DNA of 5,241 bases, from NCBI GenBank assembly GCA_030607235.1, contig JAUWEX010000113.1, positions 1 through 5,241 of the forward strand, written 5' to 3'. The stretch is from Planctomycetota bacterium. Its GTDB lineage: Bacteria > Planctomycetota > B129-G9. Shown here piece by piece: positions 1 to 5,241 of the stretch. Both the position numbers and the translations under genes were made by a program. Under the pieces are notes generated by a model. It ran no database searches. It was not told the origin of the DNA and was given only the letters and a program-made list of their open reading frames with translations. Position 1 is the first letter of the stretch; the number at the start of each line of letters is the position of its first letter.

Positions 1-1016
1 AAAAGATGGCCGAACTGGGCCTTATGGGTGTGCCGGTCCCCGAGGAATACGGCGGCGCGGGCGCGGACTACCTGAGTTACGCGATTACCGTCGAGGAGAT
101 TTCGCGCGTGTGCGGCTCGACGGGGCTTTCGCTCGCGGCGCACACTTCGCTGGGCACCGCGCCTATCTACGACTACGCCAGCGAGGAGCAGCGCAAAAAA
201 TACGTGCCCGATCTCGCCAGCGGCAGGGCCTTCGGCGCGTTCGGCCTGACCGAGCCTAACGCCGGCTCCGACGCGGGCGGCACGCAGACGACCGCGGTGC
301 GCGACGGCGAGGACTACGTAATCAACGGCTCCAAGATATTCATCACCAACGCCAACGTCGCCTCGACCTTCATCATCACCGTCCTGACCGACAAGGACAA
401 GGGCGTTCACGGCGGGATAAGCGCGTTTATCGTCGAGAAAGACACGCCCGGCTTCAAACTCGGCTCCAAAGACGAGAAACTGGGCACGCGCGGCTCGGAC
501 TGGGCGGAGTTGCTTTTCGAGGACTGCCGCGTACCGGCGGAAAACATCATCGGCAAGGAGGGCGAAGGGTTCAGGTTCTTCATGAAGACCCTCGACGGCG
601 GGCGCATCAGCATCGGCGCGATGGGGCTGGGCATCGCCCAGGGCGCGCTGGACAAGGCGCTGGCCTACGCGCAGGAGCGCGAGCAATTCGGCAGGCCGCT
701 GATCAAATTCGGCGCGATACAGGAAAAACTCGCGACGATGGCGACCGAGATCGAAGCGGCGCGGTACCTGGTCTACGCGGCGGCGAGACTGAAAATCGCA
801 AAAAAACCCTATTCACAGCAGGCTGCAATGGCTAAACTATACGCCAGCGAAGTTGCGGTGAGAGCCGCGAGCGAAGCGGTACAGATTTTCGGCGGCAACG
901 GCTTCTCGCGCGAGTATCCGGTCGAGCGCTACTTCCGCGACGCGAAACTCTGCGAGATCGGCGAAGGCACCAGCGAAATCCAGCGCCTCGTCATCGCGCG
1001 AAACCTTTGCAAATAA
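1..1016 (+). CDS. Acyl-CoA dehydrogenase (short/medium-chain, butyryl-CoA dehydrogenase-like), 5'-truncated by the window edge
   Basis: FAD-dependent enzyme that oxidises an acyl-CoA to the trans-2-enoyl-CoA in the cytoplasm, normally passing electrons to ETF. The frame is open to the left edge (codons run from base 3), so the Met at 6 is internal. Alignment to the start of the second dehydrogenase at 4835 indicates about 43 residues are missing, giving a full length near 380, usual for the family. Numbering from that Met, visible signatures are PEEYGG (12-17), the FAD/substrate segment [13 protein letters not shown] (80-92), FITNA (112-116), [20 protein letters not shown] (196-215), REQFGRP (225-231), [16 protein letters not shown] (293-308) and EGTSEIQR (320-327). 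E320 matches the catalytic base of SCAD/MCAD-type enzymes. The residue before it is Gly, where Tyr is common (YEGT). The enoyl-CoA hydratase downstream catalyses the next step. Family is certain; chain-length specificity cannot be read from sequence. Confidence 0.96.
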   Translation, partial: KMAELGLMGVPVPEEYGGAGADYLSYAITVEEISRVCGSTGLSLAAHTSLGTAPIYDYASEEQRKKYVPDLASGRAFGAFGLTEPNAGSDAGGTQTTAVRDGEDYVINGSKIFITNANVASTFIITVLTDKDKGVHGGISAFIVEKDTPGFKLGSKDEKLGTRGSDWAELLFEDCRVPAENIIGKEGEGFRFFMKTLDGGRISIGAMGLGIAQGALDKALAYAQEREQFGRPLIKFGAIQEKLATMATEIEAARYLVYAAARLKIAKKPYSQQAAMAKLYASEVAVRAASEAVQIFGGNGFSREYPVERYFRDAKLCEIGEGTSEIQRLVIARNLCK

Positions 1017-1022
1017 ACTGAC

Positions 1023-1026
1023 GGAG
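1023..1026 (+). promoter_or_regulatory. Ribosome binding site of the DUF4190-like gene
   Basis: GGAG lies 5 bases upstream of the ATG at 1032, inside the 15-base gap after the dehydrogenase stop codon. It supports this start and co-transcription with the dehydrogenase gene. Confidence 0.7.
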
Positions 1027-1031
1027 AAAAC

Positions 1032-1685
1032 ATGCAGCAACAGCCACAGGCCGCGGCGGCCGTGCAATACGTCGTCAACCGCAAAACATCGGGCGTGGCG
1101 ATTTTCGGTTTTATTCTTTCGCTGCTGGGATTCTGTTGCCTGCCGATAATCGGGCCACTGCTGGGAATCCTGTTCGGCATCATCGCGATAGTCAAGATAA
1201 GCGGATCGAGCGGATTGCTGGGCGGCAAGGGCTTGGCAATATTTGCGATCCTGATAGGGATCGTGGGCGTGGCCTACATCCCCGCGGCGATAATCGGCGG
1301 GCATTACTATTGCATGGAGGCGGCCAAGGAGCCGCTGGGCAAGGTGGACGCGCTGTTCAAGGCCATCGACCGCGGCGACGACAAGGCGGCCTATGCCATG
1401 CTGAGCAAGGAGGTACAAGACAAACTGCCGCTGATTGCTTTTGAAAAGGCTATGCAACAGTACCGCAGCAAAAACGGCATATACAAGGGATATTCCGCCG
1501 AACTCTGGGACGGCAACTTCGCTTTTGCCTTTAATATCGAAAACAAAACAAAAGCGATCGCCACGATGTACATCACCGTCAAGTACTCCAAAACCGGCGA
1601 AACGAAAAGAGGGATCGGCCTTCAGAAGGAAGGCGGCAGGTGGAAAATAATGTTCGTATCCGGTCTCACGGACGAACGAAAATGA
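1032..1685 (+). CDS. DUF4190-like membrane protein with soluble C-terminal (NTF2/DUF4864-like?) domain
   Basis: Protein of 217 residues with unknown function. A short Gln/Ala-rich N-terminus (1-16) leads into a Gly-rich hydrophobic region: about 20-54, probably a helical hairpin around CCLPIIGP, and 67-90. The pattern (TSGVAIFGFILSLLG, then GPLLGILFGIIAI, then GGKGLAIFAILIGIVG) resembles DUF4190 domains, which are membrane modules of unknown role. Residues about 100-217 are soluble. The opening segment LGKVDALFKAIDRGDDKAAYAMLSKEVQ and the later beta-rich part ending GGRWKIMFVSGL look like the small NTF2-like or DUF4864-type domains often hung behind a membrane anchor; this is inference from pattern only. 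The ATG start has a GGAG 5 bases upstream. The gene follows the dehydrogenase by 15 bases, so it is likely in the same transcript, but nothing in it suggests a metabolic role. Confidence 0.85.
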   Translation: MQQQPQAAAAVQYVVNRKTSGVAIFGFILSLLGFCCLPIIGPLLGILFGIIAIVKISGSSGLLGGKGLAIFAILIGIVGVAYIPAAIIGGHYYCMEAAKEPLGKVDALFKAIDRGDDKAAYAMLSKEVQDKLPLIAFEKAMQQYRSKNGIYKGYSAELWDGNFAFAFNIENKTKAIATMYITVKYSKTGETKRGIGLQKEGGRWKIMFVSGLTDERK

Positions 1686-1724
1686 GCCGCGCGCCGAAGG
1701 GCACGGAGTGAATTTTTGACTTGC

Positions 1725-1728
1725 GAGG
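1725..1728 (+). promoter_or_regulatory. Ribosome binding site deciding the start of the small membrane protein
   Basis: GAGG sits 10 bases before the ATG at 1739. A longer reading from a TTG at 1721 (6 extra residues, RGTNQ-type polar start) has a GGAG at 1705-1708, 12 bases away. The ATG is preferred because it is the common start codon, has better spacing and puts the hydrophobic segment close to the N-terminus. Confidence 0.5.
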
Positions 1729-1738
1729 CACGAACCAA

Positions 1739-2014
1739 ATGACAGGCATTTTACAATTTATCGCCATATGCCTCAGGGTAGCGCTGGGCGCGTTCGGCGT
1801 GATATGCGTCATCGACGGTCTGGTTACGCTGTATGCGAGATACGCGCTGGAGATGCCGTCGCAGAGGTACATCCTGCACATCATGCACGACCAGGAATGG
1901 CTGAAACTCATCATCGGCATAGCGTGCGTCATCGCCTCCCTCATAATCCGAATGGTTGCTGAAACACTAAAACCCAAAGGCGGCACAACCCTCCCGCCGG
2001 GAAAAACTTCATAA
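1739..2014 (+). CDS. Small hypothetical inner-membrane protein with two hydrophobic segments
   Basis: A 91-residue protein when started at the ATG at 1739; a TTG at 1721 in the same frame would add six residues. I do not recognise the family. Two hydrophobic segments are clear: about residues 4-32 (LQFIAICLRVALGAFGVICV onward) and about 54-71 (WLKLIIGIACVIASLIIR). They are separated by a polar loop containing QRYILHIMHDQEW, and followed by a short hydrophilic tail rich in Lys, Thr, Gly and Pro. Third-position base use matches its neighbours and the frame runs uninterrupted between two other genes. The stop codon overlaps the AAGG that serves as the likely ribosome binding site of the next gene, 12 bases away, so the two are probably translated from one message. 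The reality of the gene rests on frame, spacing and coherent membrane topology, not on homology. Confidence 0.7.
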   Translation: MTGILQFIAICLRVALGAFGVICVIDGLVTLYARYALEMPSQRYILHIMHDQEWLKLIIGIACVIASLIIRMVAETLKPKGGTTLPPGKTS

Positions 2015-2016
2015 GG
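2013..2016 (+). promoter_or_regulatory. Ribosome binding site of the cyclophilin-like gene, overlapping the upstream stop codon
   Basis: AAGG shares its two A bases with the TAA stop of the small membrane protein and lies 10 bases before the ATG at 2027. The arrangement suggests coupled translation of the two genes. Confidence 0.5.
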
Positions 2017-2026
2017 TAAAACCCAC

Positions 2027-4018
2027 ATGACTCCCAGGCACATCAGAATAATCGCGTTGTCCGTTTTTGCGGTGTTTCTTGCGGCGGCGGGCGGCGGCGC
2101 TCAAACCGCGGAACCCGGCGAGACCGCGCCCGAGACCCGGCCCGAGCGGGTAATCGGCGTGCCCGAAGACCTCGAAGCGATACTGCTGGTCAACGAAGAA
2201 ATCAAAAAAATCGACAAGCCCTACACCGTTACCGTGATCCTGAACAACCCCACGAAATGGCCGATCAAGTGCGAGGAGTCGTTCGACTTTATCGCGGGTT
2301 TCGACGCGAAAAAGATCAACGTGAAAAAAGGCGACGACGGCAAGATGGTCGTTACGCGTACCGCCCTGCAGGGTTTCGTGCGCGAGGAGCGCCGCACGGA
2401 GCCGCTGAGCAAGCCGCTTGTCATCGCGCCGGGCGCGTTCGTCGGGCGCGACATCGACCTCTCGAATTACTTCCCGGCCCTGCGCACGCCGGGCAGATAC
2501 GAGATGACGTGGTCGGACCCCGTCATCGGCAAATCGAACGAAGTGATCTTTTCCGTCGTCGAATATGTGTCGCTGGCAACCAACTACGGCAACATCCTGC
2601 TGCGCCTCTTGCCGGAGATCTCGCCCAAAACCGCCGCGGAATTCAAGCGCCTGGTCAGGGAAAGGCGCTACGACGAGTCGGTGGTCGTGGGCGCGGACGG
2701 CAACAGGATAACTTTCGCCACGCTTGCCCGCGGCAAGGCGTTCCCGCAAGAAGACAAGAACCCAATGTCCTTCTCGCCGCGGCTGCGGGCGCGAAGCGTC
2801 GCGCTCGTCGGCAACGGCCCGGGCTTCTTCATCCAGACCACCCCCGTCAGCCCCCAGGCCAGCGGCGGCTACACGATATTCGCCGAGATCTTCGACGGAA
2901 TGGACGCGGCCTTCGCCATCAGCCACGCGCGCGAGGCCCGCGATATCCACGGGCGCTCAAAGGGCTACCCCGAGGCCAACATCAGGGTCGAGCGAGCGAT
3001 ACTCATCGATTCGTGTCCCGAGATATACCCCTACGTCCTCTCGCAGAAAATAACGGACGCAAAGCCCGAGGTCTCGCTGTCGCTGCAACCCGCGATACGG
3101 TATTTCCCGTACGGCGCGCCGATGCAGATACGCCTGACTATCAGCAACAAAACCAACGCGGTCATCGAACTGCCCCAGGCGCCCGAACTCACAACGGGGC
3201 TGCGGGCGTGGCGGGCGACTACCGAGATACAGCCCGGCCCGGATGGCGAGGTCGAAAAGGAAGTGCTCGTTAAGATCGAGCCTAATCCGGGGCTGGAGAA
3301 AATGCCGCTGCCGTTAGCGGGACTGCGGCTTCAGCCCGGCGAATTCGCGGGAATTCAGGTGGACTGCGCCGAATTTTACGAGCGGTTCGCACGGGGCGGC
3401 GAATTCGAGATCGCCTGGCAGGGCTGCGGCGTTATCACCGAGGCGCTGGATTTCGTCGTAATCAAAACGCGTTTCGCGTCGATCGAGATCAAGGGCAAGG
3501 GCACGATAAACGCGGTGTTGTTCGAAAAACTCGCGCCCAAAAACGTGGAGCGTTTCGCCGAACTCGCCCGCGAAGGGTTTTACAACAAGCGAGACTTCCA
3601 CTTCGCACTCGACAGCCCCGAACTCTCGCTGATTCAGACCGGCAGCACCGACGGGACGGGCATGGGCGTCGAGAAGCCCGCGCAGCCGATTCCGCTGGAG
3701 GCGAGCGGCCAGAAATTCAAAAAAGGCTCGATCGTCATGGCGCGCACCAGCGATCCCGACAGCGCGGCAAGCCAGTTTTTCATCATCAAAAAAATTTCGC
3801 CGGAACTCGCGGCGTTATGGAAGAGGGAAAAACGCTACACCGTCATCGGCGAGATAATCGCTCGCGGCCCGCAGCCCACGCAGGTCGGCGACCGGCGGCC
3901 CGCGGCAGATCCCGGCGCGGCGTCGGGCATGGAGATTCTGGAAAAACTCGTAAAAGGCGACGTGATCGAGAAGATAACGATCCACGAAAAGTCGCCCACA
4001 TACAAAGACAAGGAGTAA
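2027..4018 (+). CDS. Exported two-module cyclophilin-like (peptidyl-prolyl isomerase family) protein with beta-sandwich domains
   Basis: A 663-residue protein, far longer than the 160-190 residues of a simple bacterial cyclophilin. Residues 1-25 form a Sec signal peptide: basic RHIR, a hydrophobic core about 8-22, and a small-residue end (AGGGA|Q) suited to signal peptidase I. There is no lipobox Cys. A Glu/Pro/Thr-rich linker follows to about 45. Module A: beta-sandwich-like about 63-178, then cyclophilin-like about 182-327 (GNILLRLLPEISPKTAAEFK at 188-207, YTIFAEIFDGMD at 282-293). Module B: beta-sandwich-like about 363-478, then cyclophilin-like about 484-653 (FEKLAPKNVERFAELAREGF at 499-518, GSIVMARTSDPDSAASQFFI at 567-586, YTVIGEI at 604-610). 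The modules resemble each other, for example VIAPGAFVGRDIDL against RLQPGEFAGIQVDC. In B the usual FHR motif reads F524-H525-F526, so the catalytic Arg is absent although Q537, Q583 and F585 remain. A lacks FHR and SQ altogether. Proline isomerase activity is therefore doubtful; a binding or chaperone role is inference. Confidence 0.88.
   Translation: MTPRHIRIIALSVFAVFLAAAGGGAQTAEPGETAPETRPERVIGVPEDLEAILLVNEEIKKIDKPYTVTVILNNPTKWPIKCEESFDFIAGFDAKKINVKKGDDGKMVVTRTALQGFVREERRTEPLSKPLVIAPGAFVGRDIDLSNYFPALRTPGRYEMTWSDPVIGKSNEVIFSVVEYVSLATNYGNILLRLLPEISPKTAAEFKRLVRERRYDESVVVGADGNRITFATLARGKAFPQEDKNPMSFSPRLRARSVALVGNGPGFFIQTTPVSPQASGGYTIFAEIFDGMDAAFAISHAREARDIHGRSKGYPEANIRVERAILIDSCPEIYPYVLSQKITDAKPEVSLSLQPAIRYFPYGAPMQIRLTISNKTNAVIELPQAPELTTGLRAWRATTEIQPGPDGEVEKEVLVKIEPNPGLEKMPLPLAGLRLQPGEFAGIQVDCAEFYERFARGGEFEIAWQGCGVITEALDFVVIKTRFASIEIKGKGTINAVLFEKLAPKNVERFAELAREGFYNKRDFHFALDSPELSLIQTGSTDGTGMGVEKPAQPIPLEASGQKFKKGSIVMARTSDPDSAASQFFIIKKISPELAALWKREKRYTVIGEIIARGPQPTQVGDRRPAADPGAASGMEILEKLVKGDVIEKITIHEKSPTYKDKE
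4010..4015 (+). promoter_or_regulatory. Strong ribosome binding site of the enoyl-CoA hydratase gene, inside the end of the upstream gene
   Basis: AAGGAG covers the final Lys and Glu codons of the cyclophilin-like gene and ends directly before its stop codon, 7 bases upstream of the ATG at 4023. Ribosomes finishing the upstream gene would pass over this site, so translational coupling is likely. Confidence 0.8.
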
Positions 4019-4022
4019 ATCC

Positions 4023-4805
4023 ATGAGGTACGAAAATATCCTCTACGAGGTCAAAGACCGCCTCGCCACGGTAACGGTCAACCGGCCCAAGGTGCTCAAC
4101 GCACTCAACGACAAAACGATCGGCGAGTTGCTGGACGTGTTTCATAAAATCGCGCATGACGACGGCGTCGGCGCGGTGATCCTGACGGGCGGCGGCGAAA
4201 AGAGTTTCATCGCCGGCGCCGACATCAACGAGATATCGCAGAAGACGCCCGACACCGCCAAGAAGATGGCGCTCAAGGGGCAGATGTGCCTGAACCTGAT
4301 CGAAAACCTCGGCAAGCCGGTCATCGCGGCGATCAACGGATTTGCGCTGGGCGGCGGCTGCGAGATAGCGATGGCGTGCACGATCCGCTACGCGGCGGAC
4401 ACCGCCAGACTCGGCCAGCCCGAAATCAACCTGGGCATTATCCCGGGCTACGGCGGCACACAGCGCCTGCCGCGGCTGGTGGGCAAGGGCCTGGCGCACG
4501 AACTGGTGCTGACGGGCGACATGATCGACGCGCAGGAGGCGTACAGGATCGGCCTGGTCAACAAGATCGTGCCGGCGGAGTCGCTGACGGCGGAAGTCGA
4601 AAAACTTGCGCGGAAAATCCTTTCCAAAAGCGCGCCAATCGTTAAAATCTCCCTCGAAGCGGTCAACCGCGGAATGGAAGTCGGCCTGCCGGAGGGGTTG
4701 AACCTGGAGGCCAACCTTTTCGGGCTGGCCTGTGCGACGGAAGACATGAAAGAGGGTACCGGGGCGTTCCTTGCAAAACGCAAACCCAACTTCAATAACC
4801 GATAA
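4023..4805 (+). CDS. Enoyl-CoA hydratase (crotonase family)
   Basis: A cytoplasmic 260-residue enzyme, typical length for the family, that adds water to trans-2-enoyl-CoA to give 3-hydroxyacyl-CoA (or the reverse, as crotonase in butyrate-type pathways). The N-terminal part carries VTVNRPKVLNALN (17-29). The oxyanion hole is formed by A64-G65-A66-D67 and by the GGG at 110-112. The two catalytic glutamates of rat mitochondrial enoyl-CoA hydratase (E144 and E164) correspond to E114 in GGGCE and E134 in GQPEI, both present. IIPGYGGTQRLPRLVG (139-154) and the C-terminal helical part ending FLAKRKPNF (249-257) are also standard. Having both glutamates favours a true hydratase over an isomerase or hydrolase of the same fold. 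Only 4 bases separate it from the upstream stop codon. It is flanked by two acyl-CoA dehydrogenase genes, the enzymes that supply its substrate. Substrate chain length is not determinable from sequence. Confidence 0.96.
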   Translation: MRYENILYEVKDRLATVTVNRPKVLNALNDKTIGELLDVFHKIAHDDGVGAVILTGGGEKSFIAGADINEISQKTPDTAKKMALKGQMCLNLIENLGKPVIAAINGFALGGGCEIAMACTIRYAADTARLGQPEINLGIIPGYGGTQRLPRLVGKGLAHELVLTGDMIDAQEAYRIGLVNKIVPAESLTAEVEKLARKILSKSAPIVKISLEAVNRGMEVGLPEGLNLEANLFGLACATEDMKEGTGAFLAKRKPNFNNR

Positions 4806-4822
4806 CTTTTTTAATACGATTT

Positions 4823-4828
4823 AGGAGA
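4823..4828 (+). promoter_or_regulatory. Ribosome binding site supporting the GTG start at 4835
   Basis: AGGAGA ends 6 bases before a GTG. The encoded start VEFGLNEDQKMMRDTAREFA is the expected acyl-CoA dehydrogenase N-terminus, so GTG is the real start despite being a minor start codon. The 29-base gap after the hydratase holds no hairpin, so transcription probably reads through. Confidence 0.8.
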
Positions 4829-4834
4829 AACGTT

Positions 4835-5241
4835 GTGGAGTTCGGACTGAACGAAGATCAGAAAATGATGCGCGACACCGCGCGCGAATTCGCCGAAGCC
4901 AAGATCAAACCCCTTGAGATGGAAATCGACGAGACGGGAGAGTGGCCCAGGGAATTGATTAAAGAGATGGCGGAACTGGGTTTTCTGGGGATGATTATCC
5001 CCGAGGAGTACGGCGGATCGGGCCTTGATTTCGTAACGATGTGCATCGTCGCCGAGGAGATTACGCCGGCCGACACGGCGCTTATGGATCCGGCGCGTAT
5101 CGGCGGCTTTGCCTCGGCGCTCGGCGGTGCCGAGGGACACACCGCGAGCATGGCCCGCTCGCTCGGACTGCCGGCGGTGCTCGGGGTGCCGAGCCTTGCT
5201 CATGCGGTTCACTCCGGAGACACGATCATCGTCGACGGTGT
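4835..5241 (+). CDS. Chimeric ORF: acyl-CoA dehydrogenase N-terminus joined in frame to a PTS Enzyme I phosphohistidine domain; cut by the right edge
   Basis: The 135 visible codons start at a GTG with a good ribosome binding site. Residues 1-76 are a normal acyl-CoA dehydrogenase N-terminal helical domain: FGLNEDQKMMRDTAREFAEA (3-22), then ELGFLGMIIPEEYGGSGLDF (47-66), then IVAEEI (71-76). Compare [23 protein letters not shown] in the dehydrogenase at the left edge. Where ISR and the rest of the substrate-binding fold should follow, residues 77-135 read TPADTALMDPARIGGFASAL, GGAEGHTASMARSLGLPAVL and then a GDTIIVDG ending. That is the swivelling phosphohistidine domain of Enzyme I/PEP-utilising enzymes (E. 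coli PtsI has TSHTSIMARSLELPAIVG around His189). H102, at bases 5138-5140, is the equivalent phosphorylated histidine. A protein joining a dehydrogenase fragment without FAD-binding or catalytic parts to half of Enzyme I makes no known functional sense. I see no frameshift at the join. An assembly chimera is the likeliest cause; a true fusion cannot be excluded from sequence alone. Confidence 0.85.
   Translation, partial: MEFGLNEDQKMMRDTAREFAEAKIKPLEMEIDETGEWPRELIKEMAELGFLGMIIPEEYGGSGLDFVTMCIVAEEITPADTALMDPARIGGFASALGGAEGHTASMARSLGLPAVLGVPSLAHAVHSGDTIIVDG
5045..5065 (+). other. Junction between acyl-CoA dehydrogenase and Enzyme I coding sequence
   Basis: The six codons for IVAEEI (5045-5062) are compatible with both parents: dehydrogenases have a '(I/V)xxEEISR' helix here, and Enzyme I has 'ILVAxxLTPxxTA' just before its histidine domain. 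Left of this segment all residues fit dehydrogenase only; from the Thr codon at 5063 all fit Enzyme I only. A short stretch shared by two unrelated genes is where a graph-based assembler or a template-switching amplification would join them. The exact breakpoint cannot be placed more finely without the parental sequences. Confidence 0.75.

Noticed and set aside
837..1457. Open frame on the - strand across the end of the dehydrogenase and the DUF4190-like gene
   Set aside because: It overlaps two well-supported + strand genes, has no family signature, and spans their intergenic gap without its own ribosome binding site.
1716..1757. Possible promoter: TTGACT at 1716-1721 with TACAAT at 1752-1757
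   Set aside because: The spacing is 30 bases instead of about 17, and nothing resembling a -10 box lies at the right distance. The second box is inside the coding sequence.
2009..2950. Long open frame on the - strand opposite the cyclophilin-like gene
   Set aside because: Its translation is low-complexity, rich in Arg, Asp, Val and Ala, with no recognisable motif. It is the mirror of a GC-rich gene whose + strand product has a signal peptide and recognisable domains.
3843..4499. Open frame on the - strand across the 3' end of the cyclophilin-like gene and the hydratase gene
   Set aside because: The opposite strand encodes a complete hydratase with catalytic residues; this frame has an Arg/Ala/His-rich, unstructured composition typical of an antisense shadow.
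4803..4820. T-run after the hydratase stop codon and a TAATACGA string that recalls a terminator or a phage-type promoter
   Set aside because: There is no GC-rich hairpin before the T-run, and only eight bases match the phage T7 promoter start. The region is a short AT-rich leader before a good ribosome binding site.
4811..5212. Open frame on the - strand opposite the chimeric ORF
   Set aside because: The + strand frame carries recognisable motifs of two known families along its full length; the antisense product has none.
4835..5241. Calling the last ORF simply a second acyl-CoA dehydrogenase
   Set aside because: After residue 76 none of the expected dehydrogenase segments appear; instead there is a clear Enzyme I phosphohistidine motif.

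Overview
The window is a GC-rich bacterial stretch in which every supported gene lies on the + strand. The genes are packed with gaps of only 4 to 53 bases, so it looks like one transcription unit. Many Ile codons are ATA although most third positions are G or C. Together with the secreted cyclophilin-like protein and the DUF4190-like protein, this gives a taste of an environmental (metagenome-type) bacterium, but I cannot assign a phylum. The first gene is cut by the left edge and the last by the right edge.

Layout: (1) 1-1016, an acyl-CoA dehydrogenase missing about 43 N-terminal residues. (2) 1032-1685, a DUF4190-like membrane protein with a soluble C-terminal domain. (3) 1739-2014, a small unrecognised membrane protein with two hydrophobic segments. 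(4) 2027-4018, an exported 663-residue protein built from two copies of a 'beta-sandwich plus cyclophilin-like' module. (5) 4023-4805, an enoyl-CoA hydratase with all the expected catalytic residues. (6) 4835-5241, an ORF that starts as a second acyl-CoA dehydrogenase and, after about 76 residues, turns in frame into the phosphohistidine domain of a PTS Enzyme I (PtsI/PtsP-type) protein.

The metabolic genes fit together. Two acyl-CoA dehydrogenases flanking an enoyl-CoA hydratase provide the first two steps of acyl-CoA beta-oxidation, or the reverse steps in a butyryl-CoA type pathway. The three genes between them are predicted membrane or exported proteins with no obvious metabolic link.

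The most striking observation is the acyl-CoA dehydrogenase/Enzyme I junction near 5045-5065. Both families would carry an 'IVAEEI'-like peptide exactly there, so a join at a short shared sequence (an assembly chimera) is the leading explanation. A true in-frame gene fusion is the less likely alternative. The most biologically interesting intact gene is the duplicated cyclophilin-like protein, whose two PPIase-like domains appear to have lost the key catalytic arginine. I saw no RNA genes, CRISPR arrays, mobile elements, convincing promoters or terminators, and no gene-free stretch longer than 53 bases.
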